From Pasteurellaceae bacterium RH1A (GTDB lineage: Bacteria; Pseudomonadota; Gammaproteobacteria; Enterobacterales; Pasteurellaceae), in NCBI GenBank assembly GCA_012221805.1, contig CP015195.1:819771-883770 (forward strand): a stretch of 64,000 bases of DNA, in the 5' to 3' direction. A program made the translations under genes and the position numbers. Shown here piece by piece: positions 8,144 to 16,994 of the stretch (positions are counted from its first letter, which is position 1; every line of letters starts with the position of its first letter). Under the pieces are notes generated by a model. That model did not search any database and was not told where the DNA came from. It saw nothing but the letters and a program-made list of their open reading frames with translations.

Positions 8144-10414
8144 TTAGAAGGAATATTTGACCGTAGCGTAGTAGGCGCGGCCTGGTTCGTTGTAGGAGGC
8201 GGCAGAGCCTGACTCACGGTAAACACGTTTATTAAAGAGATTGCTCACCCCAACACGCACACCGATGGTATCACGCCAGTTGTAGCCTGCATTGAGGCCG
8301 AAGACGGCGTAAGAGCCTAGTTCGGTGCGGTTCATATTGGTAATGGTGTAATTGGTTACGTTGCCTTGGCGATCTCTTTCAGCCCCGCGTTCCAAATTGG
8401 TGAAAGGAACTTGGCTTGGTTTTTGACGGCCGTATTGGGTATAAACCAAGTTAGCATCTAGGCTTTCGGTAATATTCCAGTTGAGGCTAGAGTTCCAAGT
8501 ATAACGAGGAATCACGCTCAATGGGTTGCCTGTATCCTTGTTGATAGACTTGATCATATAGGTAAAGTTATTTACTAAACGTAACTTTTCAGGCACAAGT
8601 GGAATAGTTAAGTTTCCTTCTACCCCTTCAACTAAGGCACGTTTGGCATTTTCCCAACGGTAAAGGGCTGGATTTTTGCTTGGTGCATAGTTGATCATCC
8701 CTGTCGCAATCTTGTTGCGGTAGTCATTGTGGAAGTAGGCGATGGAGGCTGACCATTCATCCTTGCTATATTCCAAACCGATTTCCTTGTTCCAGCTGAT
8801 TTCTGGCTTGAGGTTCTCATTCCCGATCACGTTACATTGGGCATCACCGTCATAGCAACCGTTGCCACGGCTGCCTACAATGTAGTTGGGGTTCATTTGG
8901 TAGAGGTTTGGTGCTTTATAAGCACGGGCTAGGCCACCTCGAACCAAGAGGCCATCTTGGATTTCATAAGAAGCATTAAGACTACCACTGACATTGGATT
9001 TAGACTTGCTATTGGCATCAAACCGAACGGTTGGGGTTAAGAAGAATTTATCCGTTACAGCAATATTGTCTTCCACAAACACAGCCCAGGTATTTTGAAC
9101 AGCCTTGGTTGGGCGGTTTGTGGCCGCAATGCCAGCTTCATCGGTTAATGAGGCTGGGAGTTCAGCCCTCAAGGAGCTTGGGTCGTCAAGGCTGCTACGA
9201 GTGGCTTCAAGGCCAATGGTCAGCATTTGATCAAAGCCTAGGCGGAAAGGCACATAGAACTCGGTGCTAAAGCGGGTGTTTTTAAGCACGCTGTCTCGAA
9301 TCCCTGAATCAGCCCCTGAAATAGGTGAACCTTCTGGGCCGCCTGCTAAACCTTCAGCATAGCGGCTATTCACTGTTTTATCCCACATAAAGTAGGTGCG
9401 GCTTTCCCCCCAGCGGTATTTGCCTTGGTGGGTCAGTGCATAGTTTTGACGGTATAGACGGGCAGTTTCAGCCTTGGCGTTGGCTAAATTGGTGGTTTGG
9501 TTAGGCACTTGTGAAGCGGCTGGGCAGGTTTGTCCTCGGCCAACAGTAACCAAGCAATCAGTTAAATTATATTGATTGCTGTTTTGGGTGTCGCCATTAT
9601 AGATATTGCCCTGGCGGCTAAAACCTGCATCGACTGTCCAAGTGTGATTTTCGCCCGCTTTTAATTTGATTTGGCCATTGATATCCTTGTTACGCACACC
9701 CTCACGGCCTGCCACGGCGTTTGAACCATTATTGGCTCTGGCATTGAGATCTAAAGCATCTGCCTGGGTTTTATTGTAGTTACCATAGAGACGGAAACTC
9801 AGCACATCATTAATCATTGGGCCACTCAAGTTAAAGCCCACACGGTTGGTTGCCCCTTCCTTGCTATTTTCTGGTTGATTGGTGTAGTAGGTGATATGGC
9901 CGTGGAATTCATTGGTAGCAGGCTTGGTTTTAATATTGACCACCCCGCCCATGGCACCTGAGCCATAACGGGCTGCCGCTGGGCCACGGATAACCTCAAT
10001 CGACTCAATCATTTCCACCGGCACCCAGTTGGAATCGCCACGGGTATTACGTTCGCCCCGCATGCTGTAACGCTCTGCATTACGAGAGGTAACTGGCTTG
10101 CCATCAATAAGAATGAGGGTATTTTCAGGCCCCATACCACGCAGGTCGATCTGGCGTTTATTGCCCCGCTGGCCTGTAGCCGAGTTACCTGTCAAGTTTA
10201 CCCCTGGCATGGTACGCACCAATTCTGACACATCGTTGGCCACAGGGCGTTTTTCCAAGTCTTCCTTGCTGATTTTGGATACACCCAGGGATTGTTTAAC
10301 CTGTTCTTCGGCCGTTACGGTCACAGTGTCCAGCACAAGCGTGTCTTGGGCATAGGCAGAAAATGTCAGGAGGAGGCTTGCACTTAGCAGGCTAAGGTGG
10401 GGAGTTTTACGCAT
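8144..10414 (-). CDS. fepA: TonB-dependent catecholate siderophore receptor (FepA family)
   Basis: A 756-residue outer-membrane receptor. Residues 1-22 are a signal peptide ending AYA. A TonB box (DTVTVTA) follows at the mature N-terminus. The plug domain contains TMPGVNLTGNSATGQRGNKR, IDLRGMGPENTLILIDGKPV and RGPAAARYGSGAMGGVVN, nearly as in E. coli FepA, and the long beta barrel ends in the aromatic residue expected for Bam recognition (YATVKYSF). It should import ferric enterobactin-like catecholates. It stands alone here; no siderophore ABC transporter is adjacent. The exact ligand cannot be told from sequence. Confidence 0.88.
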   Translation of the reverse strand: MRKTPHLSLLSASLLLTFSAYAQDTLVLDTVTVTAEEQVKQSLGVSKISKEDLEKRPVANDVSELVRTMPGVNLTGNSATGQRGNKRQIDLRGMGPENTLILIDGKPVTSRNAERYSMRGERNTRGDSNWVPVEMIESIEVIRGPAAARYGSGAMGGVVNIKTKPATNEFHGHITYYTNQPENSKEGATNRVGFNLSGPMINDVLSFRLYGNYNKTQADALDLNARANNGSNAVAGREGVRNKDINGQIKLKAGENHTWTVDAGFSRQGNIYNGDTQNSNQYNLTDCLVTVGRGQTCPAASQVPNQTTNLANAKAETARLYRQNYALTHQGKYRWGESRTYFMWDKTVNSRYAEGLAGGPEGSPISGADSGIRDSVLKNTRFSTEFYVPFRLGFDQMLTIGLEATRSSLDDPSSLRAELPASLTDEAGIAATNRPTKAVQNTWAVFVEDNIAVTDKFFLTPTVRFDANSKSKSNVSGSLNASYEIQDGLLVRGGLARAYKAPNLYQMNPNYIVGSRGNGCYDGDAQCNVIGNENLKPEISWNKEIGLEYSKDEWSASIAYFHNDYRNKIATGMINYAPSKNPALYRWENAKRALVEGVEGNLTIPLVPEKLRLVNNFTYMIKSINKDTGNPLSVIPRYTWNSSLNWNITESLDANLVYTQYGRQKPSQVPFTNLERGAERDRQGNVTNYTITNMNRTELGSYAVFGLNAGYNWRDTIGVRVGVSNLFNKRVYRESGSAASYNEPGRAYYATVKYSF

Positions 10415-10445
10415 AAATGAGTTCCTTAAGTGAGTTGTATGATTT

Positions 10446-10465
10446 GTAAATTGCGAATAATTTAC
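10446..10465. promoter_or_regulatory. inverted repeat upstream of the FepA-like gene
   Basis: GTAAATTGCGAATAATTTAC has 7-base arms around 6 bases, 32 bases upstream of the receptor start codon. Iron-regulated receptors normally carry a Fur box here. The AT-rich sequence is compatible with one but is not a clear match. The rest of the 333-base gap to zwf holds AT-rich promoter-like sequence for both divergent genes and one ACAAGCGG core near 10590. Confidence 0.35.
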
Positions 10466-10747
10466 ATTTGTTAGTTAGTCTTGTAAATAGGAACTATTGT
10501 TATTTGTAAAGATTGGGCAGGCTGATTTTTCTTATTCCTATCAGGCAAACAAAGGCATTGGCAGGGAAGAATAGAGCCAAGTGATCCGACAAGCGGCCTA
10601 AAAATCACAAAAATTTGCAAATATTTACAAAACTTTCCCCGCTTGCTTAAAGAATACCTTTAGCGCCTTGATATTTTTGTTGAGAAGTCCAACGCTTTAG
10701 GTCAAAATAGTCACAAATTTTTCACATTTCTTGGATTAAAATAAATA

Positions 10748-12238
10748 ATGAATAGCATCGCAGATAACAACTGTATCGTCATTTTCGGCGCCTCTGGCGA
10801 CTTAACCCACCGCAAACTGATTCCTGCCCTCTATAACCTTTACAAAATCGGCAAACTTACCGAGCATTTTTCCGTCTTGGGCGTGGCCCGTTCGGAGCTA
10901 ACAGACGAGAGCTTCCGTGAAAAAATGCGTGAAGCCCTGATCAAGCACGAAAAAGCAAGCGGGGAAAGTTTAGATAATTTCTGCAAACACCTTTATTACC
11001 AAGCCATCAACACCTCAGATGCGGTGGACTACGGCAAGTTGGTTCCCCGCTTGGACGAGCTGCATGATGCCTACCAAACTGGCGGCAACACCCTCTATTA
11101 CCTCTCCACCCCGCCAAGTCTTTATGGGGTCATCCCAGAATGCCTGGCTGCCCACGGTCTCAATACTGAGGAATTTGGTTGGAAGCGGATCATTGTGGAA
11201 AAGCCTTTCGGTTACGACATGAAAACCGCCAAGGAGCTGGACGTGCAGATCCACCGCTTCTTTGAAGAACACCAGATCTACCGTATCGACCACTACTTGG
11301 GCAAGGAAACCGTGCAAAACCTCTTGGTGCTACGCTTCTCCAATGGCCTCTTTGAACCCCTTTGGAACCGCAATTTTATTGACTATGTGGAAATCACTGG
11401 GGCGGAATCCATTGGCGTGGAAGATCGTGGCGGTTACTATGATGGTTCAGGGGCCATGCGGGATATGTTCCAAAACCACCTGCTCCAAGTGCTGGCTATG
11501 GTGGCTATGGAGCCGCCGGCCATTATTAATGCTGATTCCATGCGGGATGAGGTGGCCAAGGTGCTTTACTGTCTGCACCCTTTGAGTGCGGAAGACGTGA
11601 AAAACAACCTGGTCTTGGGCCAATATGCCCCAGGCAAGGTGGATGGAGAAGAGGTCAAGGGCTACTTGGAAGAAAAGGGCGTACCGGCTGATTCCTTAAC
11701 CGAAACCTATATGGCTCTGCGTTGTGAAATCGACAACTGGCGTTGGGCGGGCGTGCCTTTCTATGTGCGTTCAGGCAAACGCCTGCCAACCCGGGTGACC
11801 GAAGTTGTGATTCACTTTAAAACCACCCCGCACCCAGTTTTCAGCCAAAATGCCCCAGAGAACAAGCTCATTATCCGCATTCAGCCAGACGAAGGCATTT
11901 CCATGCGTTTTGGCCTCAAAAAACCAGGGGCAGGCTTTGAGGCCAAGGAAGTTTCCATGGACTTCCGCTATGCAGACTTAGCCTCCCCAAGTCTCTTGAC
12001 CGCCTATGAACGCTTGCTACTGGATGCCATGAAGGGCGATGCCACCCTCTTTGCCCGCACAGATGCGGTACACGCCTGCTGGAAGTTCGTTCAACCGATT
12101 TTGGACTACAAGGCTGCCCGAGGCCGTGTTTATGAATACGAGGCCGGCACCTGGGGGCCAACCGAGGCCGACAAACTGATTGCCAAGCACGGCCGAGTCT
12201 GGCGTAAGCCGACTGGGGTGATGAAGAAGAAAACTTAA
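10748..12238 (+). CDS. zwf: glucose-6-phosphate 1-dehydrogenase
   Basis: A 496-residue enzyme oxidising glucose-6-phosphate to 6-phosphogluconolactone with NADP, the entry to the oxidative pentose phosphate pathway. [13 protein letters not shown] at the N-terminus is the coenzyme-binding loop and RIDHYLGKE is the substrate and catalytic signature. Length matches Haemophilus Zwf. The next two pathway genes follow on the same strand, pgl after about 200 bases and gnd after 4.7 kb of accessory genes. Confidence 0.97.
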   Translation: MNSIADNNCIVIFGASGDLTHRKLIPALYNLYKIGKLTEHFSVLGVARSELTDESFREKMREALIKHEKASGESLDNFCKHLYYQAINTSDAVDYGKLVPRLDELHDAYQTGGNTLYYLSTPPSLYGVIPECLAAHGLNTEEFGWKRIIVEKPFGYDMKTAKELDVQIHRFFEEHQIYRIDHYLGKETVQNLLVLRFSNGLFEPLWNRNFIDYVEITGAESIGVEDRGGYYDGSGAMRDMFQNHLLQVLAMVAMEPPAIINADSMRDEVAKVLYCLHPLSAEDVKNNLVLGQYAPGKVDGEEVKGYLEEKGVPADSLTETYMALRCEIDNWRWAGVPFYVRSGKRLPTRVTEVVIHFKTTPHPVFSQNAPENKLIIRIQPDEGISMRFGLKKPGAGFEAKEVSMDFRYADLASPSLLTAYERLLLDAMKGDATLFARTDAVHACWKFVQPILDYKAARGRVYEYEAGTWGPTEADKLIAKHGRVWRKPTGVMKKKT

Positions 12239-12249
12239 ATCTTTTTTGA

Positions 12250-12417
12250 TCCCCTCCCCCGCTTGCGGGGGAGGGTTAGGGTGGGGGGATTGCCTTTAGG
12301 TAACAAGCGGAAAGCAAAATACGAAAATTTGCAAAAATTCTCAAAAAATCATCCGCTTGTATCTTGAGCTTCGCTCAATCCCCCACCCCCGCCCTCCCCC
12401 GTAAACGGGGGAGGGAG
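12250..12417. repeat. inverted G/C-rich repeat pair with embedded uptake cores
   Basis: CCCCTCCCCCGC...GGGGGATTG at 12250-12292 is answered by CAATCCCCCACCCC...GGGGGAGG at 12376-12417. Each arm is itself a hairpin. Between them lie an inverted pair of ACAAGCGGA cores (12303 and near 12352) and a TTTGCAAA-type sequence. It fills the zwf-pgl gap; no gene is seen in it. Confidence 0.65.
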
Positions 12418-12441
12418 TTTAAACATACATAGGAAGCAAAC

Positions 12442-13145
12442 ATGAACACCAAAATTTTCCCAACCGCCCAAGCAGCCGTTGAACAAATAGCCCAAGAATT
12501 TAAGGCCCTTAGCCAAGAAAACCGCCCTGTGCATATCTCCCTTTCAGGCGGTTCAACCCCAAAACTTTTATTTAAAACCCTGGCCCAAGCCCCTTTTAAT
12601 ACTGAAATCCAGTGGAAGAACCTGCATTTCTGGTGGGGGGATGACCGTATGGTGGAACCGGCAAGCCCCGAAAGCAACTATGGCGAAGTCCAAAAGCTCC
12701 TTTTCGACCACATTCAAATTCCTGCGGAAAACATCCACCGCATTCGGGAGAAAACGAAGTAGAAGCCGAACTTGCAAGATTTTCGCAAGAATTGACCGCT
12801 TGCTTGCCAAATCTCTCCTTTGACTGGATTATTTTAGGCATGGGCACAGACGGCCACACCGCATCCCTCTTCCCCCATCAAACCAACTTTGCTGATGAAA
12901 ATGTCGCTGTGATCGCTAAACACCCTGAAACAGGGCAGATCCGCATTTCCAAAACGGCTAAGTTGATTGAAGGTGCTAAACGTATTACCTATTTGGTAAC
13001 AGGTAGCTCCAAGGCGGAGATCCTCAAAGAAATCCAAACCCAACCTGCGGAAGATTTACCTTACCCAGCGGCCAAGATTAAGGCTAAAAATGGACTGACG
13101 GATTGGTATTTGGATCAGGAAGCGGGGGCTTTGCTTAATCTTTAA
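12442..13145 (+). pseudogene. pgl: 6-phosphogluconolactonase (DevB type), frameshifted
   Basis: Two reading frames together make a complete 234-residue enzyme. The first (12442-12762) carries the HISLSGGSTPKLLFKTLA and NLHFWWGDDRMV motifs and stops after NIHRIREKTK. The second resumes with a FDWIILGMGTDGHTASLFPH stretch. Adding one G to the GGG at 12746-12748 restores RIRGENEVEAEL and a single frame to 13145. The product would hydrolyse 6-phosphogluconolactone between Zwf and Gnd. Either a true one-base deletion or a sequencing error explains it. The lactone also hydrolyses spontaneously, so loss would be tolerable. Confidence 0.9.
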
Positions 13146-13208
13146 GGTCACAAATTGTGATCTTAAACAGGGATAGGTCATTTTGAGGTCACAATTTGTG
13201 ATCTCAAA
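13142..13208. promoter_or_regulatory. two near-identical palindromes, candidate operator pair
   Basis: Each palindrome has a perfect core, TCACAAATTGTGA centred at 13154 and TCACAATTTGTGA centred at 13195. Both are extended by TTAAG/CTTAA or TTGAG/CTCAA arms with one mismatched position. The centres are 41 bases apart, close to four helical turns. They overlap the end of pgl and precede the transporter gene by about 170 bases. No regulator gene is adjacent. Confidence 0.5.
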
Positions 13209-13304
13209 CTAACCATAAAATGATAATGTGTACTTTTTTATTCCACGCACGGCAAGCCGTACGTGGTTACGTATAAGTGAGGGGCCTTGCCCCTCCAAGA
13301 TGCA

Positions 13305-13359
13305 ACAGGGGCAAAGCCCCTGACTTATTCGTAACCGATTGCGACGAAGTCGCTGTCGG
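13305..13359 (-). repeat. 55-bp dispersed repeat, copy A
   Basis: The reverse complement of this stretch (CCGACAGCGACT..TCGCAATCGGTTA..GGGGCTTTGCCCCTGT) matches 50305-50359 over its whole length with few differences. A further internal palindrome (ACGCACGGCAAGCCGTACGTGG region) lies just upstream at about 13245. The 235 bases between pgl and the transporter hold these repeats and the palindrome pair, and no gene. Confidence 0.65.
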
Positions 13360-13380
13360 ACAGAAACTTAAGGAACCCCA

Positions 13381-14688
13381 ATGAACCTCAGACAAAAAAT
13401 TGATAACAGCCCAATGGGCGCTTACCAGTGGGCCATTGTGATGATGGCCGCAGTGATGAACTTTTTAGACGGCTTTGATGTACTGGCCATTGCCTTTACG
13501 GCCACCAATATCACCAAGGAATTTGGCCTTAGCAAGACCGAGTTTGGTATGTTGGTGAGTGCGGGCCTTGTCGGAATGGTAATGGGATCGATGATTCTGG
13601 CCCCCCTTGCCGACAAATTCGGCCGCCGCCCGATTTTACTTTTATCGGTTGCCTTTTCTGGCATTGGTTTAACCATTTCGGGCTTCTCCGCCTCAGCCGA
13701 AATCATGGCCTTTTCTCGCCTTATTACAGGCCTGGGCGTGGGTGGCATTTTGGTGGGCACCAATGTGATTACCAGCGAATACTCCTCCAAAAAATGGCGG
13801 AGCTTTGCCATCAGCGTCTATGCCGCAGGCTTTGGTATTGGGGCAATGGTGGGTGGCCAAATCGCCAAATCCCTGCAAGCAGCCTATACCTGGCATTCGG
13901 TCTATTTTGCGGGAGCGGCCATGACCGCCGTCATTTTTGTGGTCTTATGGATCTGGTTGCCTGAATCCATCGACTACCTCTCTTCCAAACAGCCGAAAAA
14001 TGCTAAAGAACGCCTAAATAAAATTGCCCATAAATTAGGCTTTGAGGGCCGCTGGGAGCTGCCAGAACAAGTGCAAAACACTCAAGCAAAACTACCGATT
14101 TCCCAACTCTTTGGCGAAAAATACCTGCGTGCCACCCTGCTCTTATGGCTTTCTTTCTTTGCCATTATGTTCTGCTTCTACTTTATCAGCTCCTGGACAC
14201 CAGCCCTCCTCAAAGAAGCTGGAATGACCGTGGAAGAAAGTATCAATGTAGGGATGATGATTTCCCTAGGCGGTGCCGGTGGCTCGCTGGTTTACGGCCT
14301 GATCGCCAGCCGCTGGTCGGCCAAAAGCGTGCTCATGCTCTTCACCGTGGCTTCATCCGCGGCCATTGTGGTCTTTATTCTTTCGGCCAATAACTTAGGC
14401 GTAGCCATGATTTTAGGCGTGGTGGTCGGCGCCCTCATTAACGGCTGTATCAGCGGCCTTTACACCATCAACCCTGCCACCTACGATGCCGACATCCGCA
14501 ACACCGGCGTGGGCTGGGCCATTGGTGCCGGTCGTGCAGGTTCCGTTTTAGCCCCAACTGTGGCGGGTATGCTCCTAGATTCAGGCTGGGAAAAACAAAC
14601 CCTTTATATTGCAGTAGCAGGCGTGATGCTTTTAGCAACCGTGGCCTTGGCTTTTAAGAAGTCTAGAACCGAAATCCGAGCCGCCTAA
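13381..14688 (+). CDS. MFS transporter, aromatic acid:H+ symporter-like
   Basis: A 435-residue inner-membrane protein with about twelve hydrophobic segments. The MFS loop signature is present as LADKFGRRPILL after TM2, and GFDVLAIAFTATNI with an acidic residue in TM1 is typical of the AAHS (PcaK/BenK/MhpT) group. It probably imports a small organic acid by proton symport. The next genes, a tautomerase and an amino-acid racemase, follow at 27 bases and with a 4-base overlap, so this looks like one catabolic operon. The substrate is not evident. Confidence 0.8.
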   Translation: MNLRQKIDNSPMGAYQWAIVMMAAVMNFLDGFDVLAIAFTATNITKEFGLSKTEFGMLVSAGLVGMVMGSMILAPLADKFGRRPILLLSVAFSGIGLTISGFSASAEIMAFSRLITGLGVGGILVGTNVITSEYSSKKWRSFAISVYAAGFGIGAMVGGQIAKSLQAAYTWHSVYFAGAAMTAVIFVVLWIWLPESIDYLSSKQPKNAKERLNKIAHKLGFEGRWELPEQVQNTQAKLPISQLFGEKYLRATLLLWLSFFAIMFCFYFISSWTPALLKEAGMTVEESINVGMMISLGGAGGSLVYGLIASRWSAKSVLMLFTVASSAAIVVFILSANNLGVAMILGVVVGALINGCISGLYTINPATYDADIRNTGVGWAIGAGRAGSVLAPTVAGMLLDSGWEKQTLYIAVAGVMLLATVALAFKKSRTEIRAA

Positions 14689-14715
14689 CAAGCGGCCTTA
14701 AAGAGGGAAAATGCC

Positions 14716-14925
14716 ATGCCTTATGTTAATATCAAGCTCACGGGCGGAAAAGAGGCCCCAACGGTGGAGCAAAAAGCCCAATTAATTGCAGGTGTAACCG
14801 ATCTTTTGGCTCGTGTGCTCAATAAGAACCCAGCAACCACCGTGGTCATTATTGATGAAATTGATATGGATAACTACGGTCTGGGCGGTAAGTCCATCAC
14901 CGAAAAACGTAAGGAGCAGGCATGA
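14716..14925 (+). CDS. 4-oxalocrotonate tautomerase family protein
   Basis: A 69-residue protein starting MPYVNIKLTGG. After removal of Met, Pro1 would be the catalytic base, as in 4-oxalocrotonate tautomerases. Small size, the PTVEQKAQLIAGVTDLL helix and TVVIIDEIDMDNYG fit the family. It ends in a 4-base overlap with the racemase gene (ATGA), so translation is probably coupled. No meta-cleavage pathway genes are nearby, so the true substrate is unknown. Confidence 0.85.
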   Translation: MPYVNIKLTGGKEAPTVEQKAQLIAGVTDLLARVLNKNPATTVVIIDEIDMDNYGLGGKSITEKRKEQA

Positions 14926-15614
14926 AAACCCTAGGCATTTTGGGCGGAATGAGCCCTGAAAGTACAGCCACCTACTATTTGGAAATCAATCGAGCAGTTA
15001 ATCAAGCCCTAGGCGGCAACCACAGTGCCAAGCTCTTACTGGCCAGTGTTGATTTTGAGGAAATTGCCACTTGCCAACGCTCAGGCGACTGGCAGCAAGC
15101 GGGCCAAATTTTGGCAAAACTTGCAAAAGACTTAGAGCAGAGTGGAGCAGAGGGCATTTTGCTTGCCACCAACACCATGCACAAGGTTGCCTCACAAATT
15201 ATAGAGGCCATTAATGTGCCCTTCCTGCATATTTTGGATGTGGTCGCCAACCGTATCAAGGCCCAGGGCTTCAGCCAAGTTGCCCTACTGGGTACGCAAT
15301 TTACCATGAGCGATGCCTTCTATAAATACGGCCTATTGGAGCGGGGCATCAAGCCACTTGTTCCCTCTAGTGAGGTGCAGGCTGAAATCCACCGCATTAT
15401 TTTTGAAGAGCTGTGTGTGGGCAAGATCTTACCCGCCTCCAAGGACTTCTACCTGCAAACCATTGCCGATTTACAGGCCCAAGGGGCAGAGGGCGTGATT
15501 TTAGGCTGTACGGAAATTGGCCTGCTGATTGAACAAGGCGATTCTGCCCTGCCTTTCTTTGATACTGCCAAGCTCCATTCAGACATGGCCGTTGATTTTA
15601 TTTTAAGTAAATAG
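14922..15614 (+). CDS. aspartate/glutamate racemase family protein (YgeA-like)
   Basis: A 230-residue member of the Asp/Glu racemase family. The N-terminal GILGGMSPESTATYY loop binds substrate. The first catalytic position is Thr rather than Cys (LLATNTMHKV), while the second Cys is kept (ILGCTEIGLL). This Thr/Cys pair is the arrangement of E. coli YgeA (L/D-Glu and Asp specific) rather than the two-Cys enzymes. It is translationally coupled to the tautomerase gene and probably acts on an amino or dicarboxylic acid brought in by the upstream transporter, which is inference. Confidence 0.82.
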   Translation: MKTLGILGGMSPESTATYYLEINRAVNQALGGNHSAKLLLASVDFEEIATCQRSGDWQQAGQILAKLAKDLEQSGAEGILLATNTMHKVASQIIEAINVPFLHILDVVANRIKAQGFSQVALLGTQFTMSDAFYKYGLLERGIKPLVPSSEVQAEIHRIIFEELCVGKILPASKDFYLQTIADLQAQGAEGVILGCTEIGLLIEQGDSALPFFDTAKLHSDMAVDFILSK

Positions 15615-15625
15615 AGGAAAAAGAG

Positions 15626-15895
15626 ATGAAACCGATTGTTTACTACGCCTCTTGGTGTCCGGATACCGCCCCTTTTTTGGCTGAATTAGAGGCTTTAGGG
15701 GTAGAATATGAAGCCTTGGATATGGTTAATGATCGTCTAAATTTTAAGGCTTTTTTGAAATTAAGAGATACACACCCCGCCTTTGATGATGCCAAGCAAA
15801 AGGGCTATATTGGTATTCCTGCTTTGGTCTTGGAGAGTGGAGAGGTGATCTTGGATAAGGATGAATTGAAAAAACTTTTAAACAAGATAAAATGA
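15626..15895 (+). CDS. glutaredoxin-like protein with single-Cys motif
   Basis: An 89-residue protein with a thioredoxin-like pattern: VYYASWCPDTAPFLAEL after the first strand and GIPAL providing the expected cis-proline. The motif is C-P-D-T, so only the first cysteine of a CxxC remains, as in monothiol or degenerate glutaredoxin-related proteins. GAGGAAAAAGAG before the ATG is a clear ribosome site. It follows the racemase by 11 bases. Partner unknown. Confidence 0.65.
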   Translation: MKPIVYYASWCPDTAPFLAELEALGVEYEALDMVNDRLNFKAFLKLRDTHPAFDDAKQKGYIGIPALVLESGEVILDKDELKKLLNKIK

Positions 15896-16272
15896 AAAAA
15901 TGTCTATATAAATTTCTGATGCTAGGTTTAGTGATATCATTATTATATTTATTCAATGAAAATTATAATCAAAACTTATTGCTAAACTATAAATTGCGAG
16001 CAGAACATCTTATTTCAATACTTGAAGAGTATAAGCTGAAGAATGGCAATTATCCAGAAAACTTAAAAAATATTCTGATAAGGTATGATATATCCAACAA
16101 TGAAATGTATATTGTTAAAGAGCCAAAATTATCAGGAAGGGGAAATGTAGATTATGCATTTTATAGTGAAAATAATAGTTATTTTTTGACTATTGGTGAT
16201 TATTATCCGCCAAATTTGACATATCGTTCAGATTCTAAATACTTTGAATATAATGATAATACTTTAGATTAA
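15892..16272 (+). CDS. small membrane-anchored hypothetical protein
   Basis: A 126-residue protein overlapping the glutaredoxin-like gene by 4 bases (ATGA). Residues 6-22 are a single hydrophobic segment (YKFLMLGLVISLLYLF); the rest should lie in the periplasm. The stretch LISILEEYKLKNGNYPENL recalls the region after the N-terminal helix of pseudopilins, but there is no prepilin peptidase site. Base composition is markedly AT-rich compared with the genes upstream, suggesting foreign origin. I do not recognise a family. Confidence 0.6.
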   Translation: MKKCLYKFLMLGLVISLLYLFNENYNQNLLLNYKLRAEHLISILEEYKLKNGNYPENLKNILIRYDISNNEMYIVKEPKLSGRGNVDYAFYSENNSYFLTIGDYYPPNLTYRSDSKYFEYNDNTLD

Positions 16273-16331
16273 ATTTTATTGATAGGCATATCTGATTTAG
16301 CATTGAAAACGTCCTTTCTCCGTTTTCACTA

Positions 16332-16496
16332 CTGCCAAATCTCCCCTAACCCCTCTTTGCTAAAGAGGGGGATCAGATTGCGAGTATTTATGTTTTATCT
16401 TTCTAAATATAGATCTTAATGAAGAAAGATGAGTTCAAATTTTGCATAATATAATTCCCCTCTTTGAGCCTTGAGGGGTTAGGGGAGATTTGGCAG
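16332..16496. repeat. 165-bp MITE-like element with perfect 24-bp terminal inverted repeats
   Basis: It opens CTGCCAAATCTCCCCTAACC and closes with the exact reverse complement GGTTAGGGGAGATTTGGCAG; the match runs 24 bases. Both arms carry sub-hairpins (CCCTCTTTGCTAAAGAGGG type). No reading frame. It is the same family as 313-430 and fills the gap before the VapD-like gene. Confidence 0.75.
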
Positions 16497-16548
16497 AAGA
16501 GATAACGTAGTGAGGGAGCTATTAAACGAAGATAAGATTGGAGATAAA

Positions 16549-16974
16549 ATGGATCGCACATTGATTGTTTTTGATATGGATACACATTGTTTAGAACGGA
16601 ACGACCACAATCCCAGCTGGCGGAATGCCTATGCGGATATTCAGCGTATTCTGAAAAAACACGGCTTCAATAACATTCAAGGCACAGTTTATCTAAGCGA
16701 GGTCGGGATAAAACAAGCCCACGGTACACTGGCCCTACAAGAAGTCGCTGCCCGTTTTGAGTGGTTTGCCCTCTGTGCCTCTAATATCCAATTTTATGAA
16801 CTAAAAGACGATTTTAACGCCCAATTTATTGTCGAAGGCGTACAACAAGCCCGCCAAGCCTTTTATCGCTCTTTGGATAATTTACGAAAGGAATTGTTAG
16901 AAGCAGGATTAACAGAAGACAAAGTTGAGGAAATTGTCAATAAACGGCAGTTTTCTTTGCAGTATGTACAGTAA
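16549..16974 (+). CDS. vapD: VapD family protein
   Basis: A 141-residue protein. GGAG lies 6 bases before the ATG at 16549, which I prefer to an earlier in-frame start. The opening (LIVFDMDTHCLERN), then NAYADIQRILKKHGFNNIQG and VYLSE follow the VapD/Cas2-like ferredoxin fold, in which the N-terminal Asp is catalytic in endoribonuclease homologues. It is longer than the usual VapD of about 90 residues and has an extra helical C-terminal segment (YRSLDNLRKELLEAGL). No VapX-like antitoxin gene is evident. Confidence 0.75.
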   Translation: MDRTLIVFDMDTHCLERNDHNPSWRNAYADIQRILKKHGFNNIQGTVYLSEVGIKQAHGTLALQEVAARFEWFALCASNIQFYELKDDFNAQFIVEGVQQARQAFYRSLDNLRKELLEAGLTEDKVEEIVNKRQFSLQYVQ

Positions 16975-16994
16975 ATAATACTATGAGATAAGAA

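Noticed and set aside
9031..9270. Plus-strand open frames inside the FepA-like gene and similar frames elsewhere.
   Set aside because: They lie wholly within recognised genes on the other strand and encode no recognisable protein.
13142..13208. CRP-binding sites.
   Set aside because: CRP sites are TGTGA-N6-TCACA; here the half-sites are reversed (TCACA-N3-TGTGA), so the geometry is wrong.
16549..16974. Possible Cas2 and a CRISPR locus.
   Set aside because: The fold is Cas2-like, but sequence follows VapD, there is no cas1 and no direct-repeat array anywhere in the window.
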